Part shown: positions 8,726-17,589 of the stretch, piece after piece
Layout of the letters: each line of letters starts with the position of its first letter
Numbering within the stretch: position 1 is the first letter of the stretch
Origin: an uncultured Planctomycetaceae bacterium
Lineage (GTDB): Bacteria > Planctomycetota > Planctomycetia > Planctomycetales > Planctomycetaceae
Assembly (NCBI GenBank): GCA_903871805.1
Contig: CAIQIE010000246.1
Location: 1 to 38,169, forward strand
DNA: 38,169 nt
Direction of reading: 5' to 3'
Notes under the pieces: generated by a model
The model's database searches: none
Told to the model about the DNA's origin: nothing
Seen by the model: the letters and a program-made list of their open reading frames with translations, nothing else
Position numbers and translations under genes: made by a program

Positions 8726-9607
8726 TCAGTCGCCCGTTTTGGGACTGCTGCCATTGACTGTGGCACTGTTTTTATCAGCGGAAAGTTCCCGAAACAGAAA
8801 GTCACTGGCTTTCTGCAGGGCTGTCGCATTCATAGCTGCCTGAAGGTGACTGGCCCCCTCGATGGTGTGCATTTCTACCTTAACGCCCTTCTCTTTCAAC
8901 GCGTCATAGCAGGACTTTGACCATTTCACCGGCACCAGTTCATCAGCAGTGCCGTTGAAGAAAAATACGGGCGGATCATTCGCATCAGCAAACACAGGGG
9001 CCGACGCATCGCGGAATTTCTCTGGCACTGTTTTCAGATCGCCGCCCATCCAGTAGGACGCCCATCGACCATCATCGGGGAACACGCGAAAGTCTGTCGG
9101 AGCTCCACCGGCGACAACGGCCTGCAGGCGAGTATCCACGAAGCCATTCTTTTCCATGGGAGCTTCGCCGGTTGTGCCCAGCAGACAGACCAAATGGCCT
9201 CCCGCCGAGTACCCAATTGCGCCCAGCCGGGTGGGATCCACCTTGTGTTGTTTCGCGTTCGAGCGGACCCATTTCACCGCCTCACGACAATCATCGATCT
9301 GCGCGGGAAATTTGTGTTCTGGTGCAAGGCGATAATCGATGGCAAAACAGGCAATTCCCCGCCGGGCCAGCGCATTTGCATAACCGGTGAGCTGCTTTCG
9401 ATTTCCGGAACGCCATGCGCCGCCGTGTACCACCAGAACAGCCGGGTGAGGCCCCTCGCCCTGGGGCACGAATGCATCCAGCAGCAGTTCTCGCTCACCG
9501 ACCTTCGCGTAAACAATATCTTCCTGCACATCAAACGACACCTCATCGGCCGCCGTAGGTAAGGCAGAAAGACAGGCAAGGCTGAACAGAATATCAACGA
9601 GCAGCAT
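8726..9607 (-). CDS. exported alpha/beta-hydrolase (esterase, BD-FAE/hydrolase_3-like)
   Basis: A 293-residue secreted serine esterase. The N-terminal signal peptide is MLLVDILFSLACLSALPTAA. The oxyanion-hole motif HGGAW is at about 61-65, the nucleophile elbow GYSAGGH at about 132-138 (Ser134), the probable acid Asp222 in NGTADELVP, and the catalytic His254 in GASHL. This arrangement matches the acetyl/feruloyl esterase-like hydrolases common in polysaccharide degradation, but the substrate cannot be read from sequence. The ATG at 9607 has GGAG 7 nt upstream; a longer in-frame reading (to 9805) precedes the signal peptide and is rejected. It is convergent with the PPC-protein gene and otherwise stands alone. 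Confidence 0.92.
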   Translation of the reverse strand: MLLVDILFSLACLSALPTAADEVSFDVQEDIVYAKVGERELLLDAFVPQGEGPHPAVLVVHGGAWRSGNRKQLTGYANALARRGIACFAIDYRLAPEHKFPAQIDDCREAVKWVRSNAKQHKVDPTRLGAIGYSAGGHLVCLLGTTGEAPMEKNGFVDTRLQAVVAGGAPTDFRVFPDDGRWASYWMGGDLKTVPEKFRDASAPVFADANDPPVFFFNGTADELVPVKWSKSCYDALKEKGVKVEMHTIEGASHLQAAMNATALQKASDFLFRELSADKNSATVNGSSPKTGD

Positions 9608-9822
9608 CTGGATCTCCCCGGGCACAAAACAAGGTACAGCACAGATGCTACACGGGATCTCTGCACGCAGGCAAGTGGATTGATGAACGGACTGGATATT
9701 GCAAAAGTCAGCCAAAAGCCGTTGCGGCCCATCCGACCATCCGCAGTGCTGTTGGGTGTGATCCGGTGTGAAGTGCAAACCGGACGCCAATGCGTTCCGG
9801 TTCATTGTGGGCCCAGGTGCGT

Positions 9823-9850
9823 GGCACCGATGTTACGCGGCACCGATGTT
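9823..9850. repeat. 12-nt direct repeat pair
   Basis: GGCACCGATGTT occurs at 9823-9834 and 9839-9850, immediately left of the inverted-repeat element at 9858-9998. A second short direct repeat, CAGTGTGCGG (10012-10021 and 10030-10039), lies just right of it. The 789-nt spacer 9608-10396 contains no supported gene. Confidence 0.5.
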
Positions 9851-9857
9851 GGCGCAG

Positions 9858-9998
9858 CCCCTTACCCCCGGCCCCTCTGCCCGAATCGGGGGGAGGGAGG
9901 AAATGGGGGGCGTTGTGCTGACTGCTCAACACCCTTCGCTGCGGCGAAAACGTGGCTCCCTTCGCCGCCCTGGGGGAGAAGGGCTGGGGATGAGGGGG
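9858..9998. repeat. small non-coding element with terminal inverted repeats
   Basis: The left arm (9858-9884, C-rich: CCCCTTACCCCCGGCCCC then TCTGCCCGA) and the reverse complement of the right arm (9971-9997, G-rich, containing GGGGGAGAAGGGCTGGGGAT) match at 21 of 27 positions by my hand alignment. The about 86 nt between them shows no gene. This looks like a small interspersed repeat (MITE-like or a palindromic intergenic element) rather than an intact insertion sequence, since there is no transposase. Confidence 0.5.
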
Positions 9999-10063
9999 CA
10001 TTTGAGCGACACAGTGTGCGGCGCCCGTGCAGTGTGCGGAGATCCTGCTGGCGGGCGCATAAA

Positions 10064-10104
10064 AAAGGGGCGAGGCCGAATTTGCAACTTCGACCCGCCC
10101 CTTT
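10064..10104. repeat. long imperfect hairpin
   Basis: AAAGGGGCGAGGCCGAA (10064-10080) pairs with TTCGACCCGCCCCTTT (10089-10104) around an 8-nt loop, with one bulge/mismatch region. The stem includes the perfect block AAAGGGGCG/CGCCCCTTT. A six-A run begins the left side, so on the minus strand it resembles a terminator. No gene ends close to it. Confidence 0.5.
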
Positions 10105-10324
10105 GGATGCTCCCACAGTCGTGGGCAGGCAGACGCCCTGATGACTGAAGTAAAGAAAAGCCGCCGATTACAGTGTTGTCGCAGGAGTCCTCATTGACAG
10201 TCGCGACGGGCGGAATTTTTCCTGGTGTTCAAGTGACCGCACTTTTTCTGGAAACTAGGGTGATACCGGATCCGGGCGCACCACCGAGAAGCAGAAAAGC
10301 TCAATACCTGAAATAGATGAACGC

Positions 10325-10343
10325 AAAAGAAGCCTCATGCTTC
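10325..10343 (-). terminator. intrinsic terminator downstream of PEP-CTERM protein A
   Basis: On the minus strand GAAGC-atgag-GCTTC is followed directly by TTTT, 54 nt after the stop of the PEP-CTERM gene. A second hairpin just before it (10350-10379: AGGGGC/GCCCCT enclosing the palindrome GTTCACTGTGAAC) probably strengthens the 3' end. Confidence 0.65.
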
Positions 10344-10396
10344 CATGTCAGGGGCCCGTTCACAGTGAACAAAGCCCCTCGGTTTTGTTACAAGAA

Positions 10397-11023
10397 TCAG
10401 GCAGCAACTTCCTGCTTCTTTGAAGAACGGCTCTTCAGCACGCGACGGCCAACGATCAAGCCCAATCCGCACAGAACAGCAACTGAACCTGGCTCTGGAG
10501 CTGGAACGGTTCCGCTGAGGGTAACCGGGACAGACGGCAACACAGGCAAAAACGAGCCAGTGAAGGTATTACCAACTGTGGCTCCCAGATTCTGAATGTT
10601 CGCTTCGGTTGCCAAGGCGGAGCCCACGATGTCAGTTCCGGTTACTGTGAATGGGGCAAGGAGGGCGACAATACCTCCAAAACCGCCAGGTGTGGATGCC
10701 TGAAAATACGCGTTGACAGCCAGCGTATCGTTGTTTGTTCCCGCGACAACCGCTACGGTCAGAGTGTTCGGTGCAGGTGGACTAGCTGTCAGCAAAGCGA
10801 AGGTTTCGCCACCAATTTTCAACGAACCTGCAGTCAGCGCAGCAACCGGACCACCAGCGTTTGCCGTGTAGGTCAACGCCATTGTCCATGCGACGTTGCT
10901 AAAAGCAGTCGTAGCGTTGGTACCCGTAGTACCGCCGAAAGTAAGCACCCCAGCCTGACTGCTGCCAGCGAGGGACATGACCGCCACAGCGACCAGAAGT
11001 CCCGATTTCAAAAAGTTTTTCAT
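10397..11023 (-). CDS. PEP-CTERM sorting-domain protein A (small exported substrate)
   Basis: A 208-residue secreted protein. The N-terminal signal peptide is MKNFLKSGLLVAVAVMSLAG, followed by SSQAG; the body is Gly/Ala/Thr-rich with predicted beta character. The C-terminus carries a PEP-CTERM tripartite signal: PEPGS, a hydrophobic stretch (VAVLCGLGLIVG) and a basic tail (RRVLKSRSSKK). Exosortases recognise this signal and are thought to cleave it and transfer the protein during surface export. ATG 11023 has GGAG 9 nt upstream. The gene lies 122 nt downstream of the TPR gene on the same strand, with its own likely promoter in that gap. It is paralogous to the protein at 21328-21948: same length, same order of features, a common TEANI/TQANI segment before the C-terminal region and GLGL-(I/F)VGRR in the signal. 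The mature function is unknown. Confidence 0.9.
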   Translation of the reverse strand: MKNFLKSGLLVAVAVMSLAGSSQAGVLTFGGTTGTNATTAFSNVAWTMALTYTANAGGPVAALTAGSLKIGGETFALLTASPPAPNTLTVAVVAGTNNDTLAVNAYFQASTPGGFGGIVALLAPFTVTGTDIVGSALATEANIQNLGATVGNTFTGSFLPVLPSVPVTLSGTVPAPEPGSVAVLCGLGLIVGRRVLKSRSSKKQEVAA

Positions 11024-11119
11024 TTCTAAAGTCTCCAAAAAAGAAAAAATCGCGAAACGCGTCTGCCTGTAAAAAATGAATCTCCACCAAATTTCGGCGG
11101 AATTCGCCATTCTCGCGCG

Positions 11120-11148
11120 AGTATAATCGACGAAAACGAAAAAGTCTA
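11120..11148 (-). promoter_or_regulatory. sigma70-type promoter for PEP-CTERM gene A
   Basis: On the minus strand, TAGACT (11143-11148; 4/6 match to TTGACA), a 17-nt spacer and TATACT (11120-11125; 5/6 match to TATAAT) form a well-spaced promoter. The -35 box overlaps the TPR stop codon. It would let the small substrate gene be transcribed at a higher level than the upstream TPR gene. Confidence 0.5.
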
Positions 11149-12855
11149 GTTTCCAGGTGGGGATTTTTTCCTAAAATCCGCTGCCATCTGCGCATGGCGC
11201 CTGGATTCCTCATTTTGCCCGAGCATTTCAAAGGCGTTCGCCAGTCCCTCATGGGCTTCACCCCTAAGCGATTCCTTTGACAAGGCCTTCTCAAAATCAG
11301 CGATCGCCTTCGCTGGTTCCTTCATGCGCAGCAGAATTCGCCCGCGTGTTTCGTAAATCACCGGTTCGTCCGGCATCATGCGCAGGGCCTGCTCAACCAG
11401 GTCAAACGCCACTTTCATATCGCCCGTCTCGGAGATGGACATCGCATGGGCAAGGTTGTTGAGAATTCCTGGGTATGACTGGTTGTGCTGCTCGGCCAAC
11501 TGAAAGTGAGACAACGCCGATTCAACCGCCGGTGGGTCTCGCAACAGGTCTCGAGTTCCCTGAATAAAGTGAACAAGTCCCGGTGAAACGCCGGAATCGA
11601 TGGCCTGTGTCAACTTCTGTTCCAGGACGTCAGCATCCACATCTTTGCTGCAACCCACAACGGTCAACTCTTCCAGCAAACGCGGGTTTTGAGGAGCGAT
11701 TGCCAGCCCTTTTCCCAGAAGTTCGATGGACGTAAAGAAGTCGGCGGCGTTTCGATCAGAGTTCTGACGCAGGCGTTTGGACCATGCAGCATAAACGTCA
11801 CCCTTAATAAACACCAGCTGCTGCTTTTCGTCGGCATTGCAGTAACTCATGTGTTCATCCATCACCTGCAACGCATTGCCTTCTCGCTGAGCAATGACAA
11901 GCGAACGGCAGTAATTGAAGAGGATGCGGAACGTAAAGGACTTCTTTGCAAGCTCCTCCTGAAACGCCTCTGCTGCAAGCTGCGCTGCTGTGACCGCTTC
12001 CGGAATATGCCCTAACTGCTGCTGACAGATCGCAAGGTAGTAGGGCGCTTCGGGATACGTCTTTCCGGAATATCCAACGACCTCCGTCAGAATCTCTGCG
12101 GCATTGCTAAGATTTCCTCGGCGAACGTAGAGCGTTCCCAGCATCATACCCTTTTCGGCGTTGGTGGGTTGTTGTTCCAGAAAATGCTTGAGATGCGATT
12201 CCAAAGTGGTACTGGTGGCCGCGTATGTGGCGACATCGTCAGGCAGCTTAATGAACTGCTGGAATTCCTGGTTGACCAGCCAGTTTAGAAGTGACATCGC
12301 GGCGAACTGTCGGTAGCCGTCCTCTGCCAACGACAGGGCTCGATCAAGTCTTCCAGTTCGCTGGAAGAAATCACATTCGGCAAGGCGTGGGGGCACTGGG
12401 TCTTCGGAAAGTGACTGCCAGAGTTTCAGATAAAACTCGGCCGTTTCCAAATCGTCTGCAGCGACCGTCTGCTGATAACCCGCCTGGGCTTTTTCCAGCA
12501 GAACTGACGGAGTGGGAACCTTAAAATGCAGGATCGCAAAAGGAGCGACCGCGCAAAGAGCGGCCGGGAGCGACAGCAGGAAGGACGCGGGGTTTCTTGA
12601 CGCGAGAAATCGCATCAGAAAGCCCCAGAAGTCCTTGATCCAGAAAAGCGGATTGATCAGGCTTGAAAACCGGATTTTACCGCGTTTTACAGAGGCTGCA
12701 TCATCAGATGACTGATCAACAGTCAGTTCCGAAGTCGTGCGGAACCAATCAATAATTGCTGCGTTGAATTCAAAATACCGCCATCGTAAATAGGCGGCCC
12801 AGTCCAAGATGGAATGCTTGAGATCACGCCTGAACCTGCGAATCAACCTGAACAC
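11146..12855 (-). CDS. membrane-anchored TPR protein A, exosortase-module partner
   Basis: A 569-residue protein. A basic N-terminus and amphipathic region lead to the motif NPLFWI (residues 68-73), then one membrane segment at about 89-111 (SFLLSLPAALCAVAPFAILH), then about 450 residues of helical tetratricopeptide-type repeats, for example near the C-terminus EPAKAIADFEKALSKES. The start is a GTG with GGGA 8 nt upstream. The paralogue at 19256-21016 has NPIFWI at exactly the same residues and long similarity in the C-terminal TPRs (GLVHFI-GTR; LNN-A; VEQA-RM-PD-P--Y-TRG). The gene precedes PEP-CTERM gene A and is divergent from exosortase A across 0.9 kb. I infer a scaffold or chaperone-like partner for substrate or enzyme. 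TPRs are known in other exosortase loci, but this family is not one I can name. Confidence 0.88.
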   Translation of the reverse strand: MFRLIRRFRRDLKHSILDWAAYLRWRYFEFNAAIIDWFRTTSELTVDQSSDDAASVKRGKIRFSSLINPLFWIKDFWGFLMRFLASRNPASFLLSLPAALCAVAPFAILHFKVPTPSVLLEKAQAGYQQTVAADDLETAEFYLKLWQSLSEDPVPPRLAECDFFQRTGRLDRALSLAEDGYRQFAAMSLLNWLVNQEFQQFIKLPDDVATYAATSTTLESHLKHFLEQQPTNAEKGMMLGTLYVRRGNLSNAAEILTEVVGYSGKTYPEAPYYLAICQQQLGHIPEAVTAAQLAAEAFQEELAKKSFTFRILFNYCRSLVIAQREGNALQVMDEHMSYCNADEKQQLVFIKGDVYAAWSKRLRQNSDRNAADFFTSIELLGKGLAIAPQNPRLLEELTVVGCSKDVDADVLEQKLTQAIDSGVSPGLVHFIQGTRDLLRDPPAVESALSHFQLAEQHNQSYPGILNNLAHAMSISETGDMKVAFDLVEQALRMMPDEPVIYETRGRILLRMKEPAKAIADFEKALSKESLRGEAHEGLANAFEMLGQNEESRRHAQMAADFRKKSPPGN

Positions 12856-13773
12856 GGCAGACTTCCCGATTTTTCTAAGGACAAACTATGAAATCCGGAG
12901 TTGTTCACGAAACTTTTTAAGGGCGACGTTGTGATCACTTTTACCAGACGGAACGACGGTTAATGAAGCGGGACCGATTTTTTCCTCTTCGCCACGATGC
13001 TTCATCAAATTCCAACACCAATGGGCTGTCATCATCAGACCTGATCAGAACTGGCGAACCCCGAACCCGTAACCGGATGAACCCGGTTCCCCTCGCTTTC
13101 AGGCTCTGACAACACCTTGGGCACCGTTTCACCTACGGCACAGTTTCAATAGATTCCGGAGAGCTTCTGTGCATTTGTGTTTGAAACACCCGGGCATTGC
13201 AGGACAGATGCGACTTTTTGATCCGGTTGTGCCAGCTTTACCCGTCGTGCAAGCTTTGGCAGACGAGATCGTGTCAGCACGCGTTGACGATAATCAATCA
13301 CAATCCATCGATCGTTGAAACGTTGTCCGAAAAATTACAACACAGCCCTCAAAAGTACAGAAAAATCCCCAAACTACCAGCCACCCAGGCCGCTTTTTCA
13401 GCGTGTCTCCGGAATATGACGCGGTTTGGGAAAAAGTCGGCGGCGGACCGCCACTGACTGGCTGCGGGGTGGCAACAGTATCGCAACGTGGCGGTTACCC
13501 TCAGTCTATCGCATTTTGCGGTTTCGGGCGATTTTGCCAATGTGTGCGATTCTGCGCGCTCGGCTCACCTGTAGGGAGCTGCCTGCTCCTTTTTCAATCT
13601 TTCCTCAATTTCCCGGCATGTTTCAGGAGCCGAAAGGGCTTCAGCACAGCAAACTAAACGGAAAACGGTAGAGCCAAAGTTAAAGTCCTGGCGGCCGTCT
13701 TGCGTTTTGCACCAGCGGCGGAATGCGAATTCCAGAAATTTCCGGCAGCCTGCCACGATGCTCAGGGAATGAC
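12856..13773. other. 918-nt divergent intergenic region, no gene
   Basis: The space between the divergent TPR A and exosortase A genes. Short open frames here lack Shine-Dalgarno sequences and protein-like composition. I see a small inverted repeat, AACCGG-atgaac-CCGGTT (about 13070-13087), and no repeat array. Promoters for both divergent genes presumably lie here, but I cannot place them with confidence. Confidence 0.5.
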
Positions 13774-14886
13774 ATGAACACCAGTGCTTCACAGAAGAAA
13801 GAGCCTGCAACCGCCGCGGAAATCCTGAAGTCGCCGTTTTTTCTGGCAATCCTTCTGTTGTCAGTGGCCTACGCTCCCGTGCTGGTCGTTTACCTGAAGC
13901 AGCTTTGGAGTCGCGAGTACTACCAATTTTTTCCTTTCGCCTTTGTGACCACGCTGTGGTTTGCCGCTACGCGTGCTACCCGTGAACCGGACTTCAGCGG
14001 GGCAACGCCGCGTCAGACAGGTCGTTGGGCTGTGCTGGTTACTGCTGTGATGCTGACCGTGATTGGCGGTATTCAGGGGTCACCATGGCTGTGTTACGCT
14101 GGTTACGTGCTGCACCTGGCAATGTTGCTTGAACTTTGGCAGGAAGAAGGCTCGTTGCGGCGGCTGGGCTACATCGTCCTGCCTGTGTTGCTAACCGTGC
14201 GACCTCCGTTGAATCTGGACGAAACCGCCATCCAGAAATTGCAGATGATCACATCCCAATTCGCCTCAAAATTTCTGAATGCCCTGGGAATCGACCACAT
14301 ACTTTCTGGCAACATCATTCAGCCCATGAGGGGGCCTGCCCTGCTGGTGGAAGAAGCCTGCTCTGGAGTGCAGTCGCTGTTTACCGTAATGTTTATTGCG
14401 TCGTTCATTAGTGTCGCTCGCCAGTATTCCGTGGTGCGATCGCTGATTCTGATTTCCACCGCTGTATTCTGGGCGTTGTTGATGAACATCTGTCGTGTGT
14501 TGGCGATTGCGATTGCGCAGACGCAGTTTGCTGTGGATCTGACATCAGGCTGGAAGCACGATGCCGTGGGCTATGCTGCCATGCTGCTGGCGATCCCGCT
14601 ACTGCTGAGCGCAGACCGATTCCTTGGTTTTCTGATTGGTGGAATTCCGGATGACCCCAGAATGTACGAAAAGACCAATGTGTTTGTGATGGTATGGAAT
14701 TTTCTGTTTACGACACCAGCGAAGACCGTTCGACGGTCGGAAAGCGCCGTGCCGCCCGTGGAAGAGAATTCCGTCTGGTCAAGTCTACCGAAAACGCGGC
14801 GCATGGCGTTGATCGCGGTTGCAGGCGTGGTGATTGTGAGTGCGCTGCCTGCGTGGTTCCTGCCTGGTTTTTTACGCAGCCTTTAG
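13774..14886 (+). CDS. exosortase A (exosortase/archaeosortase family)
   Basis: A 370-residue polytopic membrane protease/transpeptidase-like enzyme that processes PEP-CTERM proteins at the membrane. Multiple hydrophobic segments run through the first 300 residues. The family's catalytic residues are present: Cys196 in EEACSGVQSL, Arg241 in MNICRVLAIA and His262 in WKHDAVG, each facing the exterior in exosortase models. A conserved REYYQFFPFA segment lies near residue 40. A final membrane-like segment ends in LPGFLRSL. ATG 13774 has AGGGA at 5-6 nt; the 17-codon upstream extension is unlikely. It is a close paralogue of 17904-19247 (same Cys-Arg-His spacing, 45 and 21 residues). Its presumed target is PEP-CTERM protein A, encoded divergently. 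Planctomycete exosortases have been given separate subtype names; I cannot assign the subtype without an HMM. Confidence 0.93.
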   Translation: MNTSASQKKEPATAAEILKSPFFLAILLLSVAYAPVLVVYLKQLWSREYYQFFPFAFVTTLWFAATRATREPDFSGATPRQTGRWAVLVTAVMLTVIGGIQGSPWLCYAGYVLHLAMLLELWQEEGSLRRLGYIVLPVLLTVRPPLNLDETAIQKLQMITSQFASKFLNALGIDHILSGNIIQPMRGPALLVEEACSGVQSLFTVMFIASFISVARQYSVVRSLILISTAVFWALLMNICRVLAIAIAQTQFAVDLTSGWKHDAVGYAAMLLAIPLLLSADRFLGFLIGGIPDDPRMYEKTNVFVMVWNFLFTTPAKTVRRSESAVPPVEENSVWSSLPKTRRMALIAVAGVVIVSALPAWFLPGFLRSL

Positions 14887-15138
14887 TTGCCGCCGCCTTG
14901 CTCGGGAGCAGCGCGGAGACGGCAGGGATTTGCGAGCAGTCCCGGCGCTGTCGGAGCAGTAATTCCGGGGCGTTGAATTGAAATGTGTACTGAGAAGTTC
15001 CCGCGCGTGGGAATGATGGGAATTGCCATCTTTGTGGCAGCAACGCTAGAATCCCCGGATCAGGTGCAGCGAGGCGTATATAGGCGCGAACTGCGCCGGG
15101 GCGTCTACGGTCGCGAACCTGTTGGAAAACCGCCGGTC

Positions 15139-15170
15139 AGCCACACACACGCCAATTAGCCACACACACG
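15139..15170. repeat. 13-nt direct repeats upstream of the DUF1501 gene
   Basis: AGCCACACACACG at 15139-15151 and again at 15158-15170, period 19 nt, separated by ccaatt. It lies 14 nt before the DUF1501 start codon, overlapping the likely 5' untranslated region. It could be a regulator-binding tandem site or a simple-sequence duplication. Confidence 0.5.
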
Positions 15171-15183
15171 GGGGACCTGAAAA

Positions 15184-16512
15184 ATGGGACGGATGACACG
15201 TCGCCGCATCAGCGGACTGGGGGGAATGTCATTGCTGGGAAGCTCCCTGTCCGGCTGGTTCCCGCAGCTCGCAGCCCAGGTGCAGCAGACTGGGGCGCGG
15301 CCACCGCGAGCCTGTATTTTGCTGTGGATGTCGGGTGGTCCCAGTCAGCTGGAGACTTTTGATCCCAAAGAGGGGCATGTCAACGGGGGACCTGGCAAAG
15401 CGATTGAGACCAGTGTTCCCGGGATTCGAATATCGGAGAACCTGCCGAAGGTTGCAGCGGTGATGCAGCATTTGGCGCCGATTCGTTCGATGACAACGAA
15501 AGAAGGCGATCATACTCGAGCGACGTACTATCTTCGAACCGGGTATCTGCCGCAGGGGCCCATTCAGTATCCGTGCATGGGATCATTTTTCAGTCGGGAG
15601 TTGCATGCGGAAGACTGTGACCTTCCGGGTTTCATCAGTATCAGTCCGTTTCGTGCCTTCAGTCCTGCGGCCTATGGACCGGGATTTCTTGGCCCAGCCT
15701 TGTCGCCGTTGGTTGTCGAATCCCAGGCAGGAGCGGACCGTGAGATATCCTTTGAAGTGCAGAATCTGAAGCCTTCTGTGTCGGGCCAGCCCCAGCGCAT
15801 GGAGACTCGTCTGCACCTCTTGTCGGCCTTTGAAAACAGGTTCCTTGGGCAGCGTCCTGATGCACCGGGGCGAAGTCATGTGCAGTCGTATGAGCGTGCT
15901 GTGCGCATGATGAATTCCGCATCGGTGGACGCATTTGAGCTGGAGCAGGAAGACGTGCAGCTTCGAGAAGCCTATGGGAAGAATGCATTTGGCCAGGGCT
16001 GTCTGCTGGCCCGACGTCTGGTAGAGCGGGGCGTGTCATTTGTTGAAGTTTCGTTGACGGACGCTGCTGGTGCTGGTGTCGGCGGTGCCGCCTGGGACAC
16101 TCATGCGGATAACTTCAATGCCGTCAAATCCCTGTGTGGCGTTCTTGACCCTGCCTGGGCGACATTGATGACAGACCTTCAGCAGCGAGGGCTACTGGAG
16201 AGCACGTTGGTTGTGTGGATGGGGGAATTTGGCAGGACGCCGGTCATTAATGAAAATACCGGGCGCGATCACTGGCCGGGCAGTTGGAGCACGGTGCTTG
16301 GCGGCGGTGGAATTCGCGGTGGCCAGGTCTACGGAGCGACTGCTGACGACGGGGTGGAGATTCGTGACAATCCGGTGACCGTGCCCAACCTAATCGCCAC
16401 AATTTGTCGGGGACTGGGTCTGAGTCCGGAAAAAACCAACCTGAGCAATATTGGTCGTCCGATTCCACTGGCCGATCATGGTTCTCTGGCCGTGGAAAGA
16501 CTGCTTCTTTAA
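15184..16512 (+). CDS. DUF1501 domain protein (sulfatase-like fold, exported)
   Basis: A 442-residue member of the DUF1501 family, abundant in planctomycetes. The N-terminus TRRRISGLGGMSLLGSSLSG resembles a Tat signal (consecutive Arg before a Gly/Leu-rich hydrophobic stretch). Family landmarks are LLWMSGGPSQLETFDPK (about residues 46-62), AAWDTHADNF (about 303-312), VVWMGEFGRTP and GRDHWP. These residues correspond to metal-binding positions of the alkaline phosphatase/sulfatase superfamily, so hydrolase activity is plausible but unproven. Members are usually paired with a DUF1553/DUF1549 cytochrome-type gene; no such partner is present here, so this is an isolated and rather short copy. The ATG at 15184 has GGGGGA 8 nt upstream. 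Confidence 0.92.
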   Translation: MGRMTRRRISGLGGMSLLGSSLSGWFPQLAAQVQQTGARPPRACILLWMSGGPSQLETFDPKEGHVNGGPGKAIETSVPGIRISENLPKVAAVMQHLAPIRSMTTKEGDHTRATYYLRTGYLPQGPIQYPCMGSFFSRELHAEDCDLPGFISISPFRAFSPAAYGPGFLGPALSPLVVESQAGADREISFEVQNLKPSVSGQPQRMETRLHLLSAFENRFLGQRPDAPGRSHVQSYERAVRMMNSASVDAFELEQEDVQLREAYGKNAFGQGCLLARRLVERGVSFVEVSLTDAAGAGVGGAAWDTHADNFNAVKSLCGVLDPAWATLMTDLQQRGLLESTLVVWMGEFGRTPVINENTGRDHWPGSWSTVLGGGGIRGGQVYGATADDGVEIRDNPVTVPNLIATICRGLGLSPEKTNLSNIGRPIPLADHGSLAVERLLL

Positions 16513-16599
16513 AGGCAGAAGTGGAAGGATGCGGATTTCATTGTGATCAGAGTCAGTCAGTAACTGGACGGGAACCGTGAGACTGCTTAATCTTTGGCC

Positions 16600-17589
16600 A
16601 TGCATGCTATTGATTTTCTAGCGGAGAAAAAACCGTTTCCCGACGTTGCCTTTTTGGCAATGTATGGGCCGGAGCGTCATTTTCGGTCAGAGATTCTGCA
16701 GCGGATCCCGGGTGCCAGCGGTGATGAAGCCGAGTTGTCGCTGACAAAAATTGCCGGCGAGGGGGCTGACTTTAAGACCGTCATGACGGACCTGAAGACA
16801 GTCTCGATGTTTGGCGACCGGCGGATTGTGGTGATTGAGGACGCCGATGAATTTGTAAAAGCCAACAGGGCGGCTCTGGAAAAATTTGCAGCACAGCCGG
16901 CGCGGGGTGCATTGCTGATTCTGGACGTGAAAAACTGGAGGAAAACGGAGAAGCTTTACAAACTTGTGGACCAGCATGGACTGAATCTGGAATGTGGCGA
17001 ATTAACCGGAGCGGCCTTGCATAAATGGATGCAGAAGTACGCGAAGGACGTTTGGGGAAAAGTTCTGGAGAAAGAATCGGCCGCCTTGATCTGTACGCTT
17101 GCGGGCGAAGGCCTGACGATGCTGCAGCAGGAAATCGCCAAGCTGGCATCACTTGTCGGCGATGCCGCAACCATCACTCGTGATGACATCAATAAGGTGG
17201 TGGGGGGCTGGCGAACAGAAACGACCTGGGCGATGCTGGATGCCGTCAGAGATGGAAATCCGGGCCCGGCACTGGAGAACCTCGAAAAACTGTTGAAAGC
17301 TGGTGAGACACCGCAGAAGGTGCTGGGGGGCGTCGTTTATGTCTTCCGTAAATTTGCCGACGCGACCGAACGAGCCCGGCAGGGGACCCCATTGCGAGAG
17401 GCACTGCTTGCCGCGGGAGTGTTTTCCGGCGCGGTTGGTGCAGGGGAAGCCTATCTGAAGCGACTGGGGTTTGAAAAAGCCAGTCGCATTCTGGCGTTGC
17501 TGGTGGAGGCGGACACCGAGATGAAAGGTGGCAGCAGGACTGATCCGGGGATCCTGCTTGAGCGGCTTTTCGTGCGGTTGGCAGGTTGA
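16600..17589 (+). CDS. holA: DNA polymerase III subunit delta
   Basis: Clamp-loader delta subunit, which opens the beta sliding clamp during DNA replication. The 329-residue length is typical. The N-terminal AAA+-like domain contains the family block FLAMYGPERHFRSEIL, then DLKTVSMFGDRRIVVIEDADEFV, followed by the small helical linker (LAGEGLTMLQQEIAKLA) and a C-terminal helical collar domain (LLKAGETPQKVLGGVVYVFRK is in the expected place). Delta lacks a functional ATPase site in general, and no Walker A is seen. ATG 16600 is used; a TTG two codons upstream (16594) is possible. Neither has a strong Shine-Dalgarno. It sits between the DUF1501 gene and exosortase B on the same strand without obvious functional linkage. 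Confidence 0.88.
   Translation: MHAIDFLAEKKPFPDVAFLAMYGPERHFRSEILQRIPGASGDEAELSLTKIAGEGADFKTVMTDLKTVSMFGDRRIVVIEDADEFVKANRAALEKFAAQPARGALLILDVKNWRKTEKLYKLVDQHGLNLECGELTGAALHKWMQKYAKDVWGKVLEKESAALICTLAGEGLTMLQQEIAKLASLVGDAATITRDDINKVVGGWRTETTWAMLDAVRDGNPGPALENLEKLLKAGETPQKVLGGVVYVFRKFADATERARQGTPLREALLAAGVFSGAVGAGEAYLKRLGFEKASRILALLVEADTEMKGGSRTDPGILLERLFVRLAG

Noticed and set aside
12941..13132. 63-codon minus-strand frame in the divergent spacer
   Set aside because: No ribosome site and no recognisable features; length is within chance expectation.
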